From NCBI GenBank assembly GCA_025352845.1, contig JANXSC010000314.1, positions 1-11,146 on the forward strand: a stretch of 11,146 nt of DNA, written 5' to 3'. Position 1 is the first letter of the stretch. Each line of letters opens with the position of its first letter. Of the stretch, positions 1-6,765 are shown one piece after another. Origin of the DNA: Opitutaceae bacterium. GTDB lineage: Bacteria; Verrucomicrobiota; Verrucomicrobiia; Opitutales; Opitutaceae. Below the pieces are notes generated by a model, which was given only the letters and a program-made list of their open reading frames with translations, did not search any database and had not been told where the DNA came from. Both the position numbers and the translations under genes were made by a program.

Positions 1-65
1 GGCGGGTCTTTGACCCGCCCTCGAAAACTGCGAGTGCGAAAGGGCGGGTCGGAGACCCGCCCTAC
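1..65. repeat. Paired palindromic element inside menC (left part cut by window edge)
   Basis: Two hairpin-forming palindromes lie about 20 bp apart. The first (1-19) reads GGCGGGTC-TTT-GACCCGCC, eight perfect pairs. The second (42-62) reads GGGCGGGTC-GGA-GACCCGCCC, nine perfect pairs, followed by TAC. On the opposite strand the second arm begins GTAGGGCGGGTCTCC, which matches the arms of the elements at 6584-6668 and 10947-11008. The whole stretch is read through in the menC frame and contributes Arg/Gly/Pro-rich residues ahead of the conserved LLPAGRA segment. The element probably starts a few bases before the window. Confidence 0.85.
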
Positions 66-806
66 TTGGGCGTCGCGGCGCTGCTGCCGGCGGGGCGCGC
101 GGTGCTGGAGGCGATTCCGCCGCGGGCGGAGCTGGGTTTTCGCGTTTTCAAATGGAAGGTCGGCGTCGGCGACATCGCCGATGAGATCGCGTTGCTGGAC
201 GATGTGTGCGCGGCGCTGCCGAACGGCGCGAAACTGCGGCTCGATGCCAACGGCGCATGGGATCGGCGGCGGGCAGAGCGCTGGCTGGAGCGCTGTGCGG
301 AGCGGCCGGTGGAATTTGTGGAGCAACCCTGCTTCGCCCCGCTACGCGGGGCTTCGCAGGGCGCGGCCGTGCACACGAAAGAGGACGATCTTTTGCTGGG
401 GTTGGCGGGGGATTTTCCGACGCCGATTGCGCTGGATGAATCGCTGGTGGGCGAAGGCGACATGGAGCGCTGGATCGGGGCGGGGTGGCCGGGGATTTTT
501 GTGGTGAAGCCGTCCTTGATCGGTGACGTGGCGTCGGCGCTGGCGCGACTGAGGAAGGCGAAGGCGGACGTGGTGTTTTCGTCGGCGTTGGAAACGGCGG
601 TCGGCGCGCGCGCGGCGTTGCGCGTGGCATTCGCGTGGAACACGGCGCGGATCGTGAGCAGCTCGACGCCCACGCGGGCGCTGGGCTTCGGCGTGTGGCC
701 TTTGTTTGCGGACGCGCGCTGCGACGGACCGTTTGCCGCACCCTACTGGCGAGCGGAAGATGTGGAACGTCTCAACCCGGAGGCCGTGTGGACCGCACTC
801 AGTTGA
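3..806 (+). CDS. menC: o-Succinylbenzoate synthase, 5'-partial (enolase superfamily, menaquinone synthesis)
   Basis: This enzyme dehydrates SHCHC to o-succinylbenzoate in the cytoplasm, a mid-pathway step of menaquinone synthesis. The N-terminal capping domain lies before the window; the frame is open to the left edge. The visible barrel domain has the family catalytic set in order: KWK (codons 150-158), whose second Lys is the expected acid/base; the metal ligands in LDANGAW (Asp codon 243), VEQP (Glu codon 321) and LDES (Asp codon 435); and the second catalytic Lys in VVKPS (codon 507). The order and spacing fit OSB synthase, and the overlapping menE downstream supports that over other enolase-superfamily acid-sugar dehydratases or racemases. 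Two palindromic DNA elements lie inside the coding sequence: one encodes the stretch before LLPAGRA, the other inserts about a dozen residues after VEQP. Both keep the frame and leave all catalytic residues intact, so the gene looks functional. A TTG at 66 could be mistaken for the start, but the frame continues upstream and the KWK motif comes too early for a complete protein starting there. Confidence 0.9.
   Translation, partial: RVFDPPSKTASAKGRVGDPPYLGVAALLPAGRAVLEAIPPRAELGFRVFKWKVGVGDIADEIALLDDVCAALPNGAKLRLDANGAWDRRRAERWLERCAERPVEFVEQPCFAPLRGASQGAAVHTKEDDLLLGLAGDFPTPIALDESLVGEGDMERWIGAGWPGIFVVKPSLIGDVASALARLRKAKADVVFSSALETAVGARAALRVAFAWNTARIVSSSTPTRALGFGVWPLFADARCDGPFAAPYWRAEDVERLNPEAVWTALS
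327..361. repeat. Second palindromic insertion in menC
   Basis: A 35-bp palindrome: CCCTGC, an unpaired TTCG, CCCCGC, loop TAC, GCGGGG, an unpaired CTTC, GCAGGG. Both six-pair stems are perfect. It encodes residues following the catalytic VEQP motif (CFAPLRGASQG), at a loop where OSB synthases usually run straight on toward the next barrel strand. Its sequence is unlike the GTAGGGCGG family, so it is a different repeat type. The placement and frame-neutrality suggest an inserted element rather than original coding sequence; that is inference. Confidence 0.65.
779..783 (+). promoter_or_regulatory. Ribosome binding site of menE
   Basis: GGAGG lies inside the end of menC, four bases before GTG at 788. 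This supports the GTG start over the TTG at 803, which overlaps the menC stop codon. It is the clearest Shine-Dalgarno site in the window; most other genes here have none. Confidence 0.55.
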
Positions 807-1930
807 CCAATGTGCTGCGCGCCACGGGATGCGCGGAGGAACGGGGCGATTTTGTTTTCCTGCGCGATCCGGCGCGGGCTGTGCCGCTGCCAGAATCGAA
901 AATCGAGAATCGAAACCCGAAAATTTCCGCGGGCTGGTTGTGTGTCGCGAGCGGTGGGACGAGCGGTGCGCCGAAATTTGCGCGGCACGACGAGCGCACG
1001 CTGATGGCCGCAGTCCGGGGTTTTTGTGCGCATTTCGATCTCGCGCGTGTGAACGCCGTGGACGTGCTCCCGGCGTTTCACGTGAGCGGCTTGATGGCGC
1101 GGGTGCGTTGTGCGGCAACAGGGGGCGAGCATGTCGCGTGGGATTGGAAACGCCTTGAGGCCGGTGAGCTCCCGGCCACACCGCGCGCGGGCGAGCCGTG
1201 GGTAATTTCTCTGGTGCCGACGCAACTGCACCGGCTGCTCGCGCGGCCGGCGAGTGTGGTGTGGCTGCGGCGATTTGAGATCATTTTCGTGGGCGGCGGT
1301 CCGCTTTGGCCGGAGCTGGCCGACGCGGCGGCGCGGACGGGACTGCGTCTCGCGCCGAGCTATGGCATGACGGAGACGGCGGCGATGGTCGCGGCGCTGC
1401 GGCCGGAAGAATTTCTCGCGGGCGCGCGCGGCAGCGGGACGCAGTTGCCGCACGCGGACCTGAGCATCGGTTCCGATGGAGTCGTGCGCGTGTGCGGGGA
1501 AGCGGTTTTCCGCGGCTACTTTCCGGAGATGAGCACGACGCGCGAATTTACCACCGAAGACCTCGGGCGCTTCGACGAGCGCGGACACTTGCATTTGCTC
1601 GGACGGCGCGACGCGGTGATCATCACCGGGGGGGAAAAGGTGCAGCCGGCGGTGGTCGAGGCGGCGTTGCGCGCGAGTGGGGAGTTCGGCGACGTCGCGG
1701 TAGTCGGAGTGCCGGATGCGGAATGGGGCGAGGTCGTGGTGGCATGTTATCCGGGCGAGACACGCGCGCCGAATTTCGAGCGTGCAGTGGCGGCGCTCGC
1801 CGCGCACGAGCGGCCGAAACGTTTTGTCGCGCTCGCGGACTGGCCGCGGAACGCGCAGGGGAAGGTGAACCGGGCGGCGCTGCGGGCGACCGTGGAGCGG
1901 CGCTTTCCAAGCGCCGAAACGGGCGCTTAG
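788..1930 (+). CDS. menE: o-Succinylbenzoate--CoA ligase, compact form
   Basis: An ANL-superfamily adenylating enzyme of 380 residues. It activates o-succinylbenzoate with ATP and CoA to OSB-CoA, the step after menC. Motifs in order: P-loop SGGTSGAPK (residues 55-63), YGMTE (192-196), the hinge region GRRD (272-275) followed by IITGGEKV, and a C-terminal PRNAQGK whose Lys359 is the expected catalytic lysine. The P-loop begins near residue 55, whereas in the E. coli and Bacillus enzymes it comes well past residue 100, so much of the usual N-terminal subdomain is missing. Compact MenE proteins of this kind are known in Bacteroidetes, so this is probably natural. The GTG start has GGAGG four bases upstream and overlaps menC by 19 bp, indicating co-transcription. 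A 7-bp tandem repeat encodes a linker just before the P-loop. The last residues and the stop codon lie in a palindromic element. Confidence 0.9.
   Translation: MDRTQLTNVLRATGCAEERGDFVFLRDPARAVPLPESKIENRNPKISAGWLCVASGGTSGAPKFARHDERTLMAAVRGFCAHFDLARVNAVDVLPAFHVSGLMARVRCAATGGEHVAWDWKRLEAGELPATPRAGEPWVISLVPTQLHRLLARPASVVWLRRFEIIFVGGGPLWPELADAAARTGLRLAPSYGMTETAAMVAALRPEEFLAGARGSGTQLPHADLSIGSDGVVRVCGEAVFRGYFPEMSTTREFTTEDLGRFDERGHLHLLGRRDAVIITGGEKVQPAVVEAALRASGEFGDVAVVGVPDAEWGEVVVACYPGETRAPNFERAVAALAAHERPKRFVALADWPRNAQGKVNRAALRATVERRFPSAETGA
894..914. repeat. Three tandem 7-bp units in menE
   Basis: Three consecutive units AATCGAA, AATCGAG, AATCGAA with an exact 7-bp period, A+T-rich against a G+C-rich background. 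Because 7 is not a multiple of 3, the units are read in three frames and give ESKIENRN in the protein, in a variable stretch before the P-loop. Confidence 0.75.
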
Positions 1931-1940
1931 GAAAGCGCCC
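1899..1940. repeat. Paired palindromic element spanning the end of menE
   Basis: Two adjacent hairpins: 1899-1915 is GGCGCTT-TCC-AAGCGCC (seven perfect pairs), and 1921-1940 is GGGCGCTT-AGGA-AAGCGCCC (eight perfect pairs). On the opposite strand the second arm has a TCCT loop. The design matches the other paired elements here (GGCG outer stem, TCC loop) but the inner stem differs. The menE stop TAG (1928-1930) falls in the loop region of the second hairpin. It could also act as a weak transcript-ending or 3'-stabilising structure, but no T-run follows. Confidence 0.75.
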
Positions 1941-1962
1941 ATCCGGCGGCGGCCCGAAAAAT

Positions 1963-1989
1963 TTCCGTGTATTCCGTGCGTTCCGCGGG
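1963..1989. repeat. Three tandem 9-bp units upstream of polX
   Basis: TTCCGTGTA, TTCCGTGCG and TTCCGCGGG follow each other with an exact 9-bp period in the gap between menE and polX, ending 12 bp before the GTG start. If translated in the polX frame they would give FRVFRAFRG, but no start codon or homology supports coding. I see no regulatory motif that would explain it. Confidence 0.6.
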
Positions 1990-2001
1990 CAATTCTTCGG
2001 C

Positions 2002-3783
2002 GTGACCAAAAACGAAATCGCCGACGTGCTCACCGAGATCGGGACGCTGCTTGAGTTGAAGGGCGAGAATCCGTTCAAGGTGCGCGCCTATCAAACCGGC
2101 GCGCGGGCGCTGGAGGCGATCGAGGAGGTGGAGCTGGGGCGGTTGATCGCGGAGGAAAAACTCGGGACGATCAAGGGATTTGGCGAGGCGCTGGTGCAGA
2201 AGATCACAGAGCTGCACACGACAGGCCGGCTGGAGTTTTTCGAGAAGCTGAAGGCGACGGTCGAGCCGGGGCTGGTCGAGTTGTTGCAGATTCCCGGGCT
2301 CGGCCCGAAAAAAATCCGCGCGCTGCACGACAAGCTCGGCGTCGCGGACATCGCGGCGTTGACGGCGGCGTGCAATGACGGGCGCGTCGCGGCGCTGGAT
2401 GGATTTGGCGAGAAGACACAGGAGAAACTCCTCGCGGGCATCAAGAATCGCGAAGCCTACGGCCGCCGCCACCTCTGGTGGGACGCCGCGGAAATCGCCG
2501 AGCCGATCGTGACGGGTTTGCGGGCGTTGAAGCAGGTGCGGCGCGCCGAGTCGGCCGGAAGCCTGCGCCGCGGGATGGAGACGGTGGGCGACTTGGATTT
2601 TCTCGTGTCGGCGTCGGAGGTCGCACCGGTGGTGGAGTGGTTCGTCGCGATGCCCGGAGTGAAGGAGGTAACGGCGCAGGGCGAGACCAAGGCGAGCGTG
2701 CGGTTCGAGAGCGGTTTGCAGGCGGATCTGCGGATCGTGCCGGACGAGCAATTCGTTTTTGCGCTGCATCACTTCACCGGGTCAAAGGATCACAATGTGC
2801 AGATGCGGCAGCGGGCGCTCGCGCGCGGGCTCAGCCTGAGCGAGTGGGGGCTCGTGCCGGCGGAAGGTGAGGGAACGGCGAAGGAAAAGGCGGAGGCCAG
2901 GGGTCAGACGACGGATGTCAGATCGGAAAAGGATCTGTTTAAGGCGCTCGGGCTGCACTTCATTCCGCCGGAATTGCGCGAGGGCCTCGGCGAAATCGAG
3001 GCGGCGGAGCGCGGCGAGCTGCCGCGGCTCGTCGAAGTCGGCGATCTGCGCGGGGCGTTTCACAACCACACGACGGCATCCGACGGTCGTAACACGCTCG
3101 TCGAAATGACGGCTGCGGCCGACGCGCTCGGCTGGGAATATCTCGGCATCGCGGATCATTCGAAGGCGAGTTACCAGGCGAACGGCCTGAGCGAGGAGCG
3201 CTTGCTGAAACAGATTGAAGAGATTCACGCGCTCAACGACTCGAAGCGTTTCAAGACCCACGTTTTCACCGGCACCGAATGCGACATCCTCGCCGACGGC
3301 CGGCTCGATTTCGACGGTGCGCTGCTCTCGCAGTTGGATTACACGGTAGTCTCCGTGCATAACGCCTTCGCGCAGGACGAGGCGACGATGACCGCCCGCA
3401 TCATCCGCGCGATCGAACACCCTTGCACGACGATGCTCGGCCACGCGACCGGGCGCCTGCTACTCCGCCGCGAAGGTTACCGCGTCGATCTCGCGCAGGT
3501 GATCGATGCGGCGATCGCGCACGGCGTGATTATCGAGCTCAACGCGAGCCCGTGGCGGCTCGACCTCGACTGGCGGCTGTGGCGCAAGGCCGCCGACCGC
3601 GGCCTCCTCTGCGCGATCAACCCCGATGCGCACGACACGGACGGGCTCCGCCACATGCGCGCGGGCGTGAACGCCGCGCGCAAGGGCGGGCTCCGCCGCG
3701 AGCAGATTCTCACGACGTGGCCGCTCGCCCAGGTGCGTGACTGGCTGCGGGCGCAGGCGAAGCGTCGCGGGGCGAAAAAATGA
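2002..3783 (+). CDS. polX: Family X DNA polymerase with C-terminal PHP domain
   Basis: A 593-residue bacterial PolX, a gap-filling repair polymerase with a metal-dependent PHP nuclease domain, acting in the cytoplasm in base excision-type repair. The N-terminus (TKNEIADVLTEIG, then NPFKVRAY) is typical of the family. Two helix-hairpin-helix motifs follow, LLQIPGLGPKKI and LDGFGEKTQEKL. The palm domain has AGSLRRG, then GDLD with metal-binding Asp197 and Asp199, and a third Asp242 in ADLRIV; LHHFTGSKDHN follows. The PHP domain begins with HNHT (His354, His356), then ADHSK, GTECDI, SVHNAF, GHATG and NPDAH (Asp542, His544). All expected metal ligands that I can identify are present. The linker before FIPPELRE holds about a dozen extra charged residues (around 289-312). 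The GTG start at 2002 is chosen because homology begins there; the frame is open much further upstream but overlaps menE. There is no clear ribosome binding site. Confidence 0.93.
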   Translation: MTKNEIADVLTEIGTLLELKGENPFKVRAYQTGARALEAIEEVELGRLIAEEKLGTIKGFGEALVQKITELHTTGRLEFFEKLKATVEPGLVELLQIPGLGPKKIRALHDKLGVADIAALTAACNDGRVAALDGFGEKTQEKLLAGIKNREAYGRRHLWWDAAEIAEPIVTGLRALKQVRRAESAGSLRRGMETVGDLDFLVSASEVAPVVEWFVAMPGVKEVTAQGETKASVRFESGLQADLRIVPDEQFVFALHHFTGSKDHNVQMRQRALARGLSLSEWGLVPAEGEGTAKEKAEARGQTTDVRSEKDLFKALGLHFIPPELREGLGEIEAAERGELPRLVEVGDLRGAFHNHTTASDGRNTLVEMTAAADALGWEYLGIADHSKASYQANGLSEERLLKQIEEIHALNDSKRFKTHVFTGTECDILADGRLDFDGALLSQLDYTVVSVHNAFAQDEATMTARIIRAIEHPCTTMLGHATGRLLLRREGYRVDLAQVIDAAIAHGVIIELNASPWRLDLDWRLWRKAADRGLLCAINPDAHDTDGLRHMRAGVNAARKGGLRREQILTTWPLAQVRDWLRAQAKRRGAKK

Positions 3784-3797
3784 GCGCGCGAAATTTT

Positions 3798-3820
3798 GAC
3801 TCGGGTTTTTCAACCGAGTC
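3798..3820 (+). terminator. Hairpin after polX, possible terminator
   Basis: GACTCGG and CCGAGTC form a perfect seven-pair stem around a T-rich nine-base loop, 15 bp after the polX stop. There is no T-run on the 3' side, so it is not a textbook intrinsic terminator. The position between two unrelated genes makes a transcript-ending or stabilising role plausible. The rest of the gap to 3919 is AT-richer and presumably holds the promoter of the next gene, but I cannot identify one with confidence. Confidence 0.4.
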
Positions 3821-3919
3821 ACCTATGGAGCTTGCTGCCGGTTTTCTGAATCAAACTATGTTTCGGAACAAAACCGCCCAATTCGGTTCAGCGGTCCCGA
3901 ACTCTCTTTTTCTTTTCTC

Positions 3920-6550
3920 ATGATGCTCACTCGATTTCGCCTTCTCCTGAGTTTCGCCGTCCTCGCCCTCAGCTCGCTGCGCGCCGAGGATTACTCGATC
4001 ACCACGTTTGCCGGTGCGGCGAACGTCATCACCGGAGCCGACGGCACGCCGGGTTCCTTCAACAACCCCTACGGCGTCGCGATCGATGCGGCGAAGAACA
4101 TCTATGTCACCGACACGGTCAACAACACCGTCCGCAAGATCACCCCGGGGCGAGTGGTGTCCACGCTCGCGGGCACGGCAGGTCAATTCGGGACGATCGA
4201 CGCCACCGGCAGTGCCGCGCGTTTTAATTTCCCCGTGGGCATCGCGGTCGACAGCTCTGGCAACGTCTTCGTCGCCGACTCGAAGAGCTTCACGATTCGC
4301 AAGATCACGCCCGCGGGTGTCGTCACCACATTTGCCGGGGCCCCTTTTCAATTGGGATTGACGGATGCGACCGGTGCCGCCGCGCGCTTCTTCCTGCCCT
4401 TCGGCCTCGCGATCGATTCCGCGGACAATCTCTACGTGGCCGACTCCGGTAACCACACGATTCGCAAGATCACGCCCGCCGGCGTCGTGAGCACCCTCGC
4501 CGGCACCGCGGGCCAGTCCAACTTTACCAACGGCACGGGTGCGGCGGCGCGGTTCGCCTCGCCGTTTGGCGTGGCGGTCGATGGCGGCGGCAATGTTTAC
4601 GTGGCCGACAGCGGCAACCACGCCATCCGCAAGATCACCGCGGCGGGCGTTGTGACCACGGTCGCGGGCTTCGGCGGTTCGGCCGGCGCGACTGACGGAC
4701 CGGCGTCGGGCGCGCGTTTCAATAATCCACGCGGCGTCGCGGTCGATGCGAGTGGCAACCTCTTCGTGACCGATTACGCCAACAGCACGCTCCGCCACAT
4801 CACGGCGGGCGGCGTCGTCTCCACGATCGCGGGCAACCCGGGAATTTTTGGGGAGGTCAACAGCGTCGGTGCCGCCGCACGGCTCTACGAGCCCATCGGC
4901 ATCGTCGCCGACGGCACGACGATCTATGTGGCGGATTCTTCCAATAATCTCATCCGCCGCGGGCAACCGGCCAGCACTGCGCCCATCCCGGTGATCTCAC
5001 TGTATCCTCTCGATCAGGAGGTGAGTGTGGGGCAGGCGGTAAGTTTCAGCGTCGCCGCGTCGGGCACGAACCTGACTTACCAGTGGCTGCGCAACACCGT
5101 CGCGATTGCCGGTGCGACGAATGCCAGTTACACGGTGCCCTCGTCGCAAGCTGCGGATGTCGCGGCCTATTCGGTCCGAGTTTCGAGCAGCGGGGGCTCG
5201 GTGGACAGCAACCAAGCCACGCTTTCGGTCACGCCCGTCGGCAGCGGCCCGATAACTATCACGGCGCGGCCCATCAGCATAAACGTGAATCCCGGCCAGG
5301 TGGCGACCTTCAGCGTCACCGCAGCCGGCAGCGGTCTCACCTACCAATGGTTCAAGAATGGCGGTGTCATCGCGGGCGCGACGGCCGTTTCCTACACCAT
5401 CCCTTCGGCGCAAGCCGGCGATGCGGCGACTTATCTGGTGCGGCTCACCTCCGGTTCCACGGTGGAGACGCCTTCGGCCAAGCTCACCGTCGGCGGCTCG
5501 GCGGGTTCGGGTCTCTCGATCACGACGCAGCCGGCGAGTCAGACGGTCAACGTCGCCCAGAGTGCGACGTTTTCGGTCTCGGCCTCCGGCACCGGCACGC
5601 TCACCTATCAATGGCTGAAGGATGACAACACGATCAGCGGTGCCACCGCCACCAGCTACATGATTGCCTCGGTGCAGACGGCCAGCGCGGGCAACTACAC
5701 CGTGCGCGTGAGCAACGGCACGCAGAATATCGTCAGCGCCACCGCCGTCCTCGTCGTCAACGCGCCCCCGCCTTCCGGCCCGACCGCGCGGCTTTCCAAT
5801 CTTTCCGTGCGCTCGACGCTCGCTGCGGGTCAGACGCTCATTGTCGGTGTCGTGGTCAGTGGCGGATCGCGCGACATCCTCGTCCGCGCCGCCGGCCCCT
5901 CGCTCGCGGCCTTCGGCCTCGCCGGCGCGATGGCCGATCCGCGGCTTGATCTCTACAACGGGACGACCGTGGTGTTTAGCAACGACGACTGGCCGGCGAA
6001 CCTCGCGCCCACTTTTGCGAGCGTCGGCGCGTTTGTGTTTCCCCCCGGAAGCAAGGACGCCGCGTTCGTGCAGGGCTTCGACGGCCCGCGCTCGATGCAG
6101 GCCCGCGGCACGGCGGCGGGCGTCGTGCTCGTCGAGGCCTACGATCTCGGCACGAGCAACTCGCCGCGCATGATCAACGTCTCGGCGCGCAACCGCGTCG
6201 GCACGGGCGACGATATCTTGATTGCCGGCTTCAACGTCGCGGGCACGGGCACCAAGCAGCTGCTCATCCGCGCCGTCGGCCCGAAGCTTGCGGCGTTTGG
6301 CGTGCCCGGCACCCTCGTCGATCCCAAACTCGAACTCTACAGCGGGGCCGGCGTGAAACTCACGGAAAACGACAACTGGGTCGCCACGCTCGCGCCAATC
6401 TTCGACGCCGTGGGTGCATTCCAGCTCGACGTTGGCAGTCGCGATGCTGCGCTGATCGCCACGCTTGCACCCGGCAGTTACACCGTGCAGGTCAGCGGCG
6501 TGGCCAACGGCACCGGCGAGGCGCTGGTTGAGATTTACGAGGTGCCGTGA
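3920..6550 (+). CDS. Secreted NHL-repeat / Ig-like protein with tandem C-terminal module
   Basis: An 876-residue exported protein of unknown specific function. The signal peptide runs MMLTRFRLLLSFAVLAL with likely cleavage after SLRA (residue 22). Residues about 35-345 form six NHL repeats with GVAVD...NVYVADSGNH.IRKITAAGVV-type cores, the size of a complete six-bladed beta-propeller. Three Ig-like domains follow (about 357-440, 445-530, 532-618), each with a YQW(L/F)K core at residues 386, 475 and 563. The end (about 625-876) is two copies of one module, recognisable by ILVRAAGPSLAAFG near 650 and LLIRAVGPKLAAFG near 778, each followed by DP(R/K)L(D/E)LY. There is no LPXTG, PEP-CTERM or transmembrane anchor. 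NHL propellers and Ig-like domains usually bind proteins or glycans, so a surface or extracellular binding role is likely (inference). The ATG at 3920 is followed directly by a second ATG; neither has a Shine-Dalgarno site, and the leader is pyrimidine-rich. Confidence 0.85.
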   Translation: MMLTRFRLLLSFAVLALSSLRAEDYSITTFAGAANVITGADGTPGSFNNPYGVAIDAAKNIYVTDTVNNTVRKITPGRVVSTLAGTAGQFGTIDATGSAARFNFPVGIAVDSSGNVFVADSKSFTIRKITPAGVVTTFAGAPFQLGLTDATGAAARFFLPFGLAIDSADNLYVADSGNHTIRKITPAGVVSTLAGTAGQSNFTNGTGAAARFASPFGVAVDGGGNVYVADSGNHAIRKITAAGVVTTVAGFGGSAGATDGPASGARFNNPRGVAVDASGNLFVTDYANSTLRHITAGGVVSTIAGNPGIFGEVNSVGAAARLYEPIGIVADGTTIYVADSSNNLIRRGQPASTAPIPVISLYPLDQEVSVGQAVSFSVAASGTNLTYQWLRNTVAIAGATNASYTVPSSQAADVAAYSVRVSSSGGSVDSNQATLSVTPVGSGPITITARPISINVNPGQVATFSVTAAGSGLTYQWFKNGGVIAGATAVSYTIPSAQAGDAATYLVRLTSGSTVETPSAKLTVGGSAGSGLSITTQPASQTVNVAQSATFSVSASGTGTLTYQWLKDDNTISGATATSYMIASVQTASAGNYTVRVSNGTQNIVSATAVLVVNAPPPSGPTARLSNLSVRSTLAAGQTLIVGVVVSGGSRDILVRAAGPSLAAFGLAGAMADPRLDLYNGTTVVFSNDDWPANLAPTFASVGAFVFPPGSKDAAFVQGFDGPRSMQARGTAAGVVLVEAYDLGTSNSPRMINVSARNRVGTGDDILIAGFNVAGTGTKQLLIRAVGPKLAAFGVPGTLVDPKLELYSGAGVKLTENDNWVATLAPIFDAVGAFQLDVGSRDAALIATLAPGSYTVQVSGVANGTGEALVEIYEVP
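4025..4960 (+). repeat. Six NHL repeats with exact 165-bp period
   Basis: The conserved glycine codon of each GVAVD-type core starts at 4073, 4238, 4403, 4568, 4733 and 4898, always 165 bp (55 residues) apart. The outer limits given are approximate. The repeats differ in sequence, the last one most, but contain no net length change. Confidence 0.8.
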
Positions 6551-6583
6551 GGCGGGCCCATAGCGGGGACGCGGTTCTGAAGC

Positions 6584-6668
6584 TGTAGGGCGCGGTCTCC
6601 GGACCCCGCCGAGTTATGAGTTCGTGCGCATTCTGCCGGAAGGCGTGGTCCGGAGACCCCGCCTTACA
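6584..6668. repeat. Paired palindromic element between genes
   Basis: Two 27-bp arms in inverted orientation (6584-6610 and 6642-6668) separated by 31 bp. The right arm, read on the opposite strand, matches the left at 24 of 27 positions by eye. Each arm starts TGTA(G/A)GGCG and contains GGTCTCCGGACC, itself a hairpin (GGTC-TCCG-GACC) with G+C outer pairs and one mismatch. It is the only complete copy of the family in this window that lies outside genes. The rest of the 6551-6765 gap shows no recognisable gene, RNA or clear promoter. Confidence 0.85.
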
Positions 6669-6765
6669 ACTCGTCTTCGCTCGCCTGCGCCCAGTGCGGA
6701 TCTCGAATCTCCGTTCTGGGTTGGATTTTCACGGCGAATGTGTTCACGGTTTCGCCCTTCCCCTC

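Noticed and set aside
62..673. Open frames in other registers over menC
   Set aside because: They are low-complexity Arg/Ala/Ser-rich shadows of the menC frame, which carries all the catalytic motifs.
743..1942. 399-codon open frame on the - strand opposite menE
   Set aside because: His/Arg-rich composition without any domain, while the + strand encodes a complete ANL enzyme.
1306..2001. Upstream extension of the polX frame
   Set aside because: It lies out of frame over menE and encodes Arg/Gly-rich sequence; PolX homology begins at the GTG at 2002.
3832..3862. Possible promoter (TTGCTG, then CTATGT or TATGTT 18-19 bp later) before the NHL gene
   Set aside because: The boxes match the consensus poorly and the spacing is long; chance occurrence cannot be excluded.
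3851..4966. 371-codon open frame on the - strand opposite the NHL repeats
   Set aside because: Its apparent repeats (RDLADGVV-type) are the complement of the NHL repeats and it has no other support.
6616..6765. Upstream ATG extension of the first DUF2911 gene
   Set aside because: It would be translated from an arm of the palindromic element, and it would bury the signal peptide that begins at 6766.
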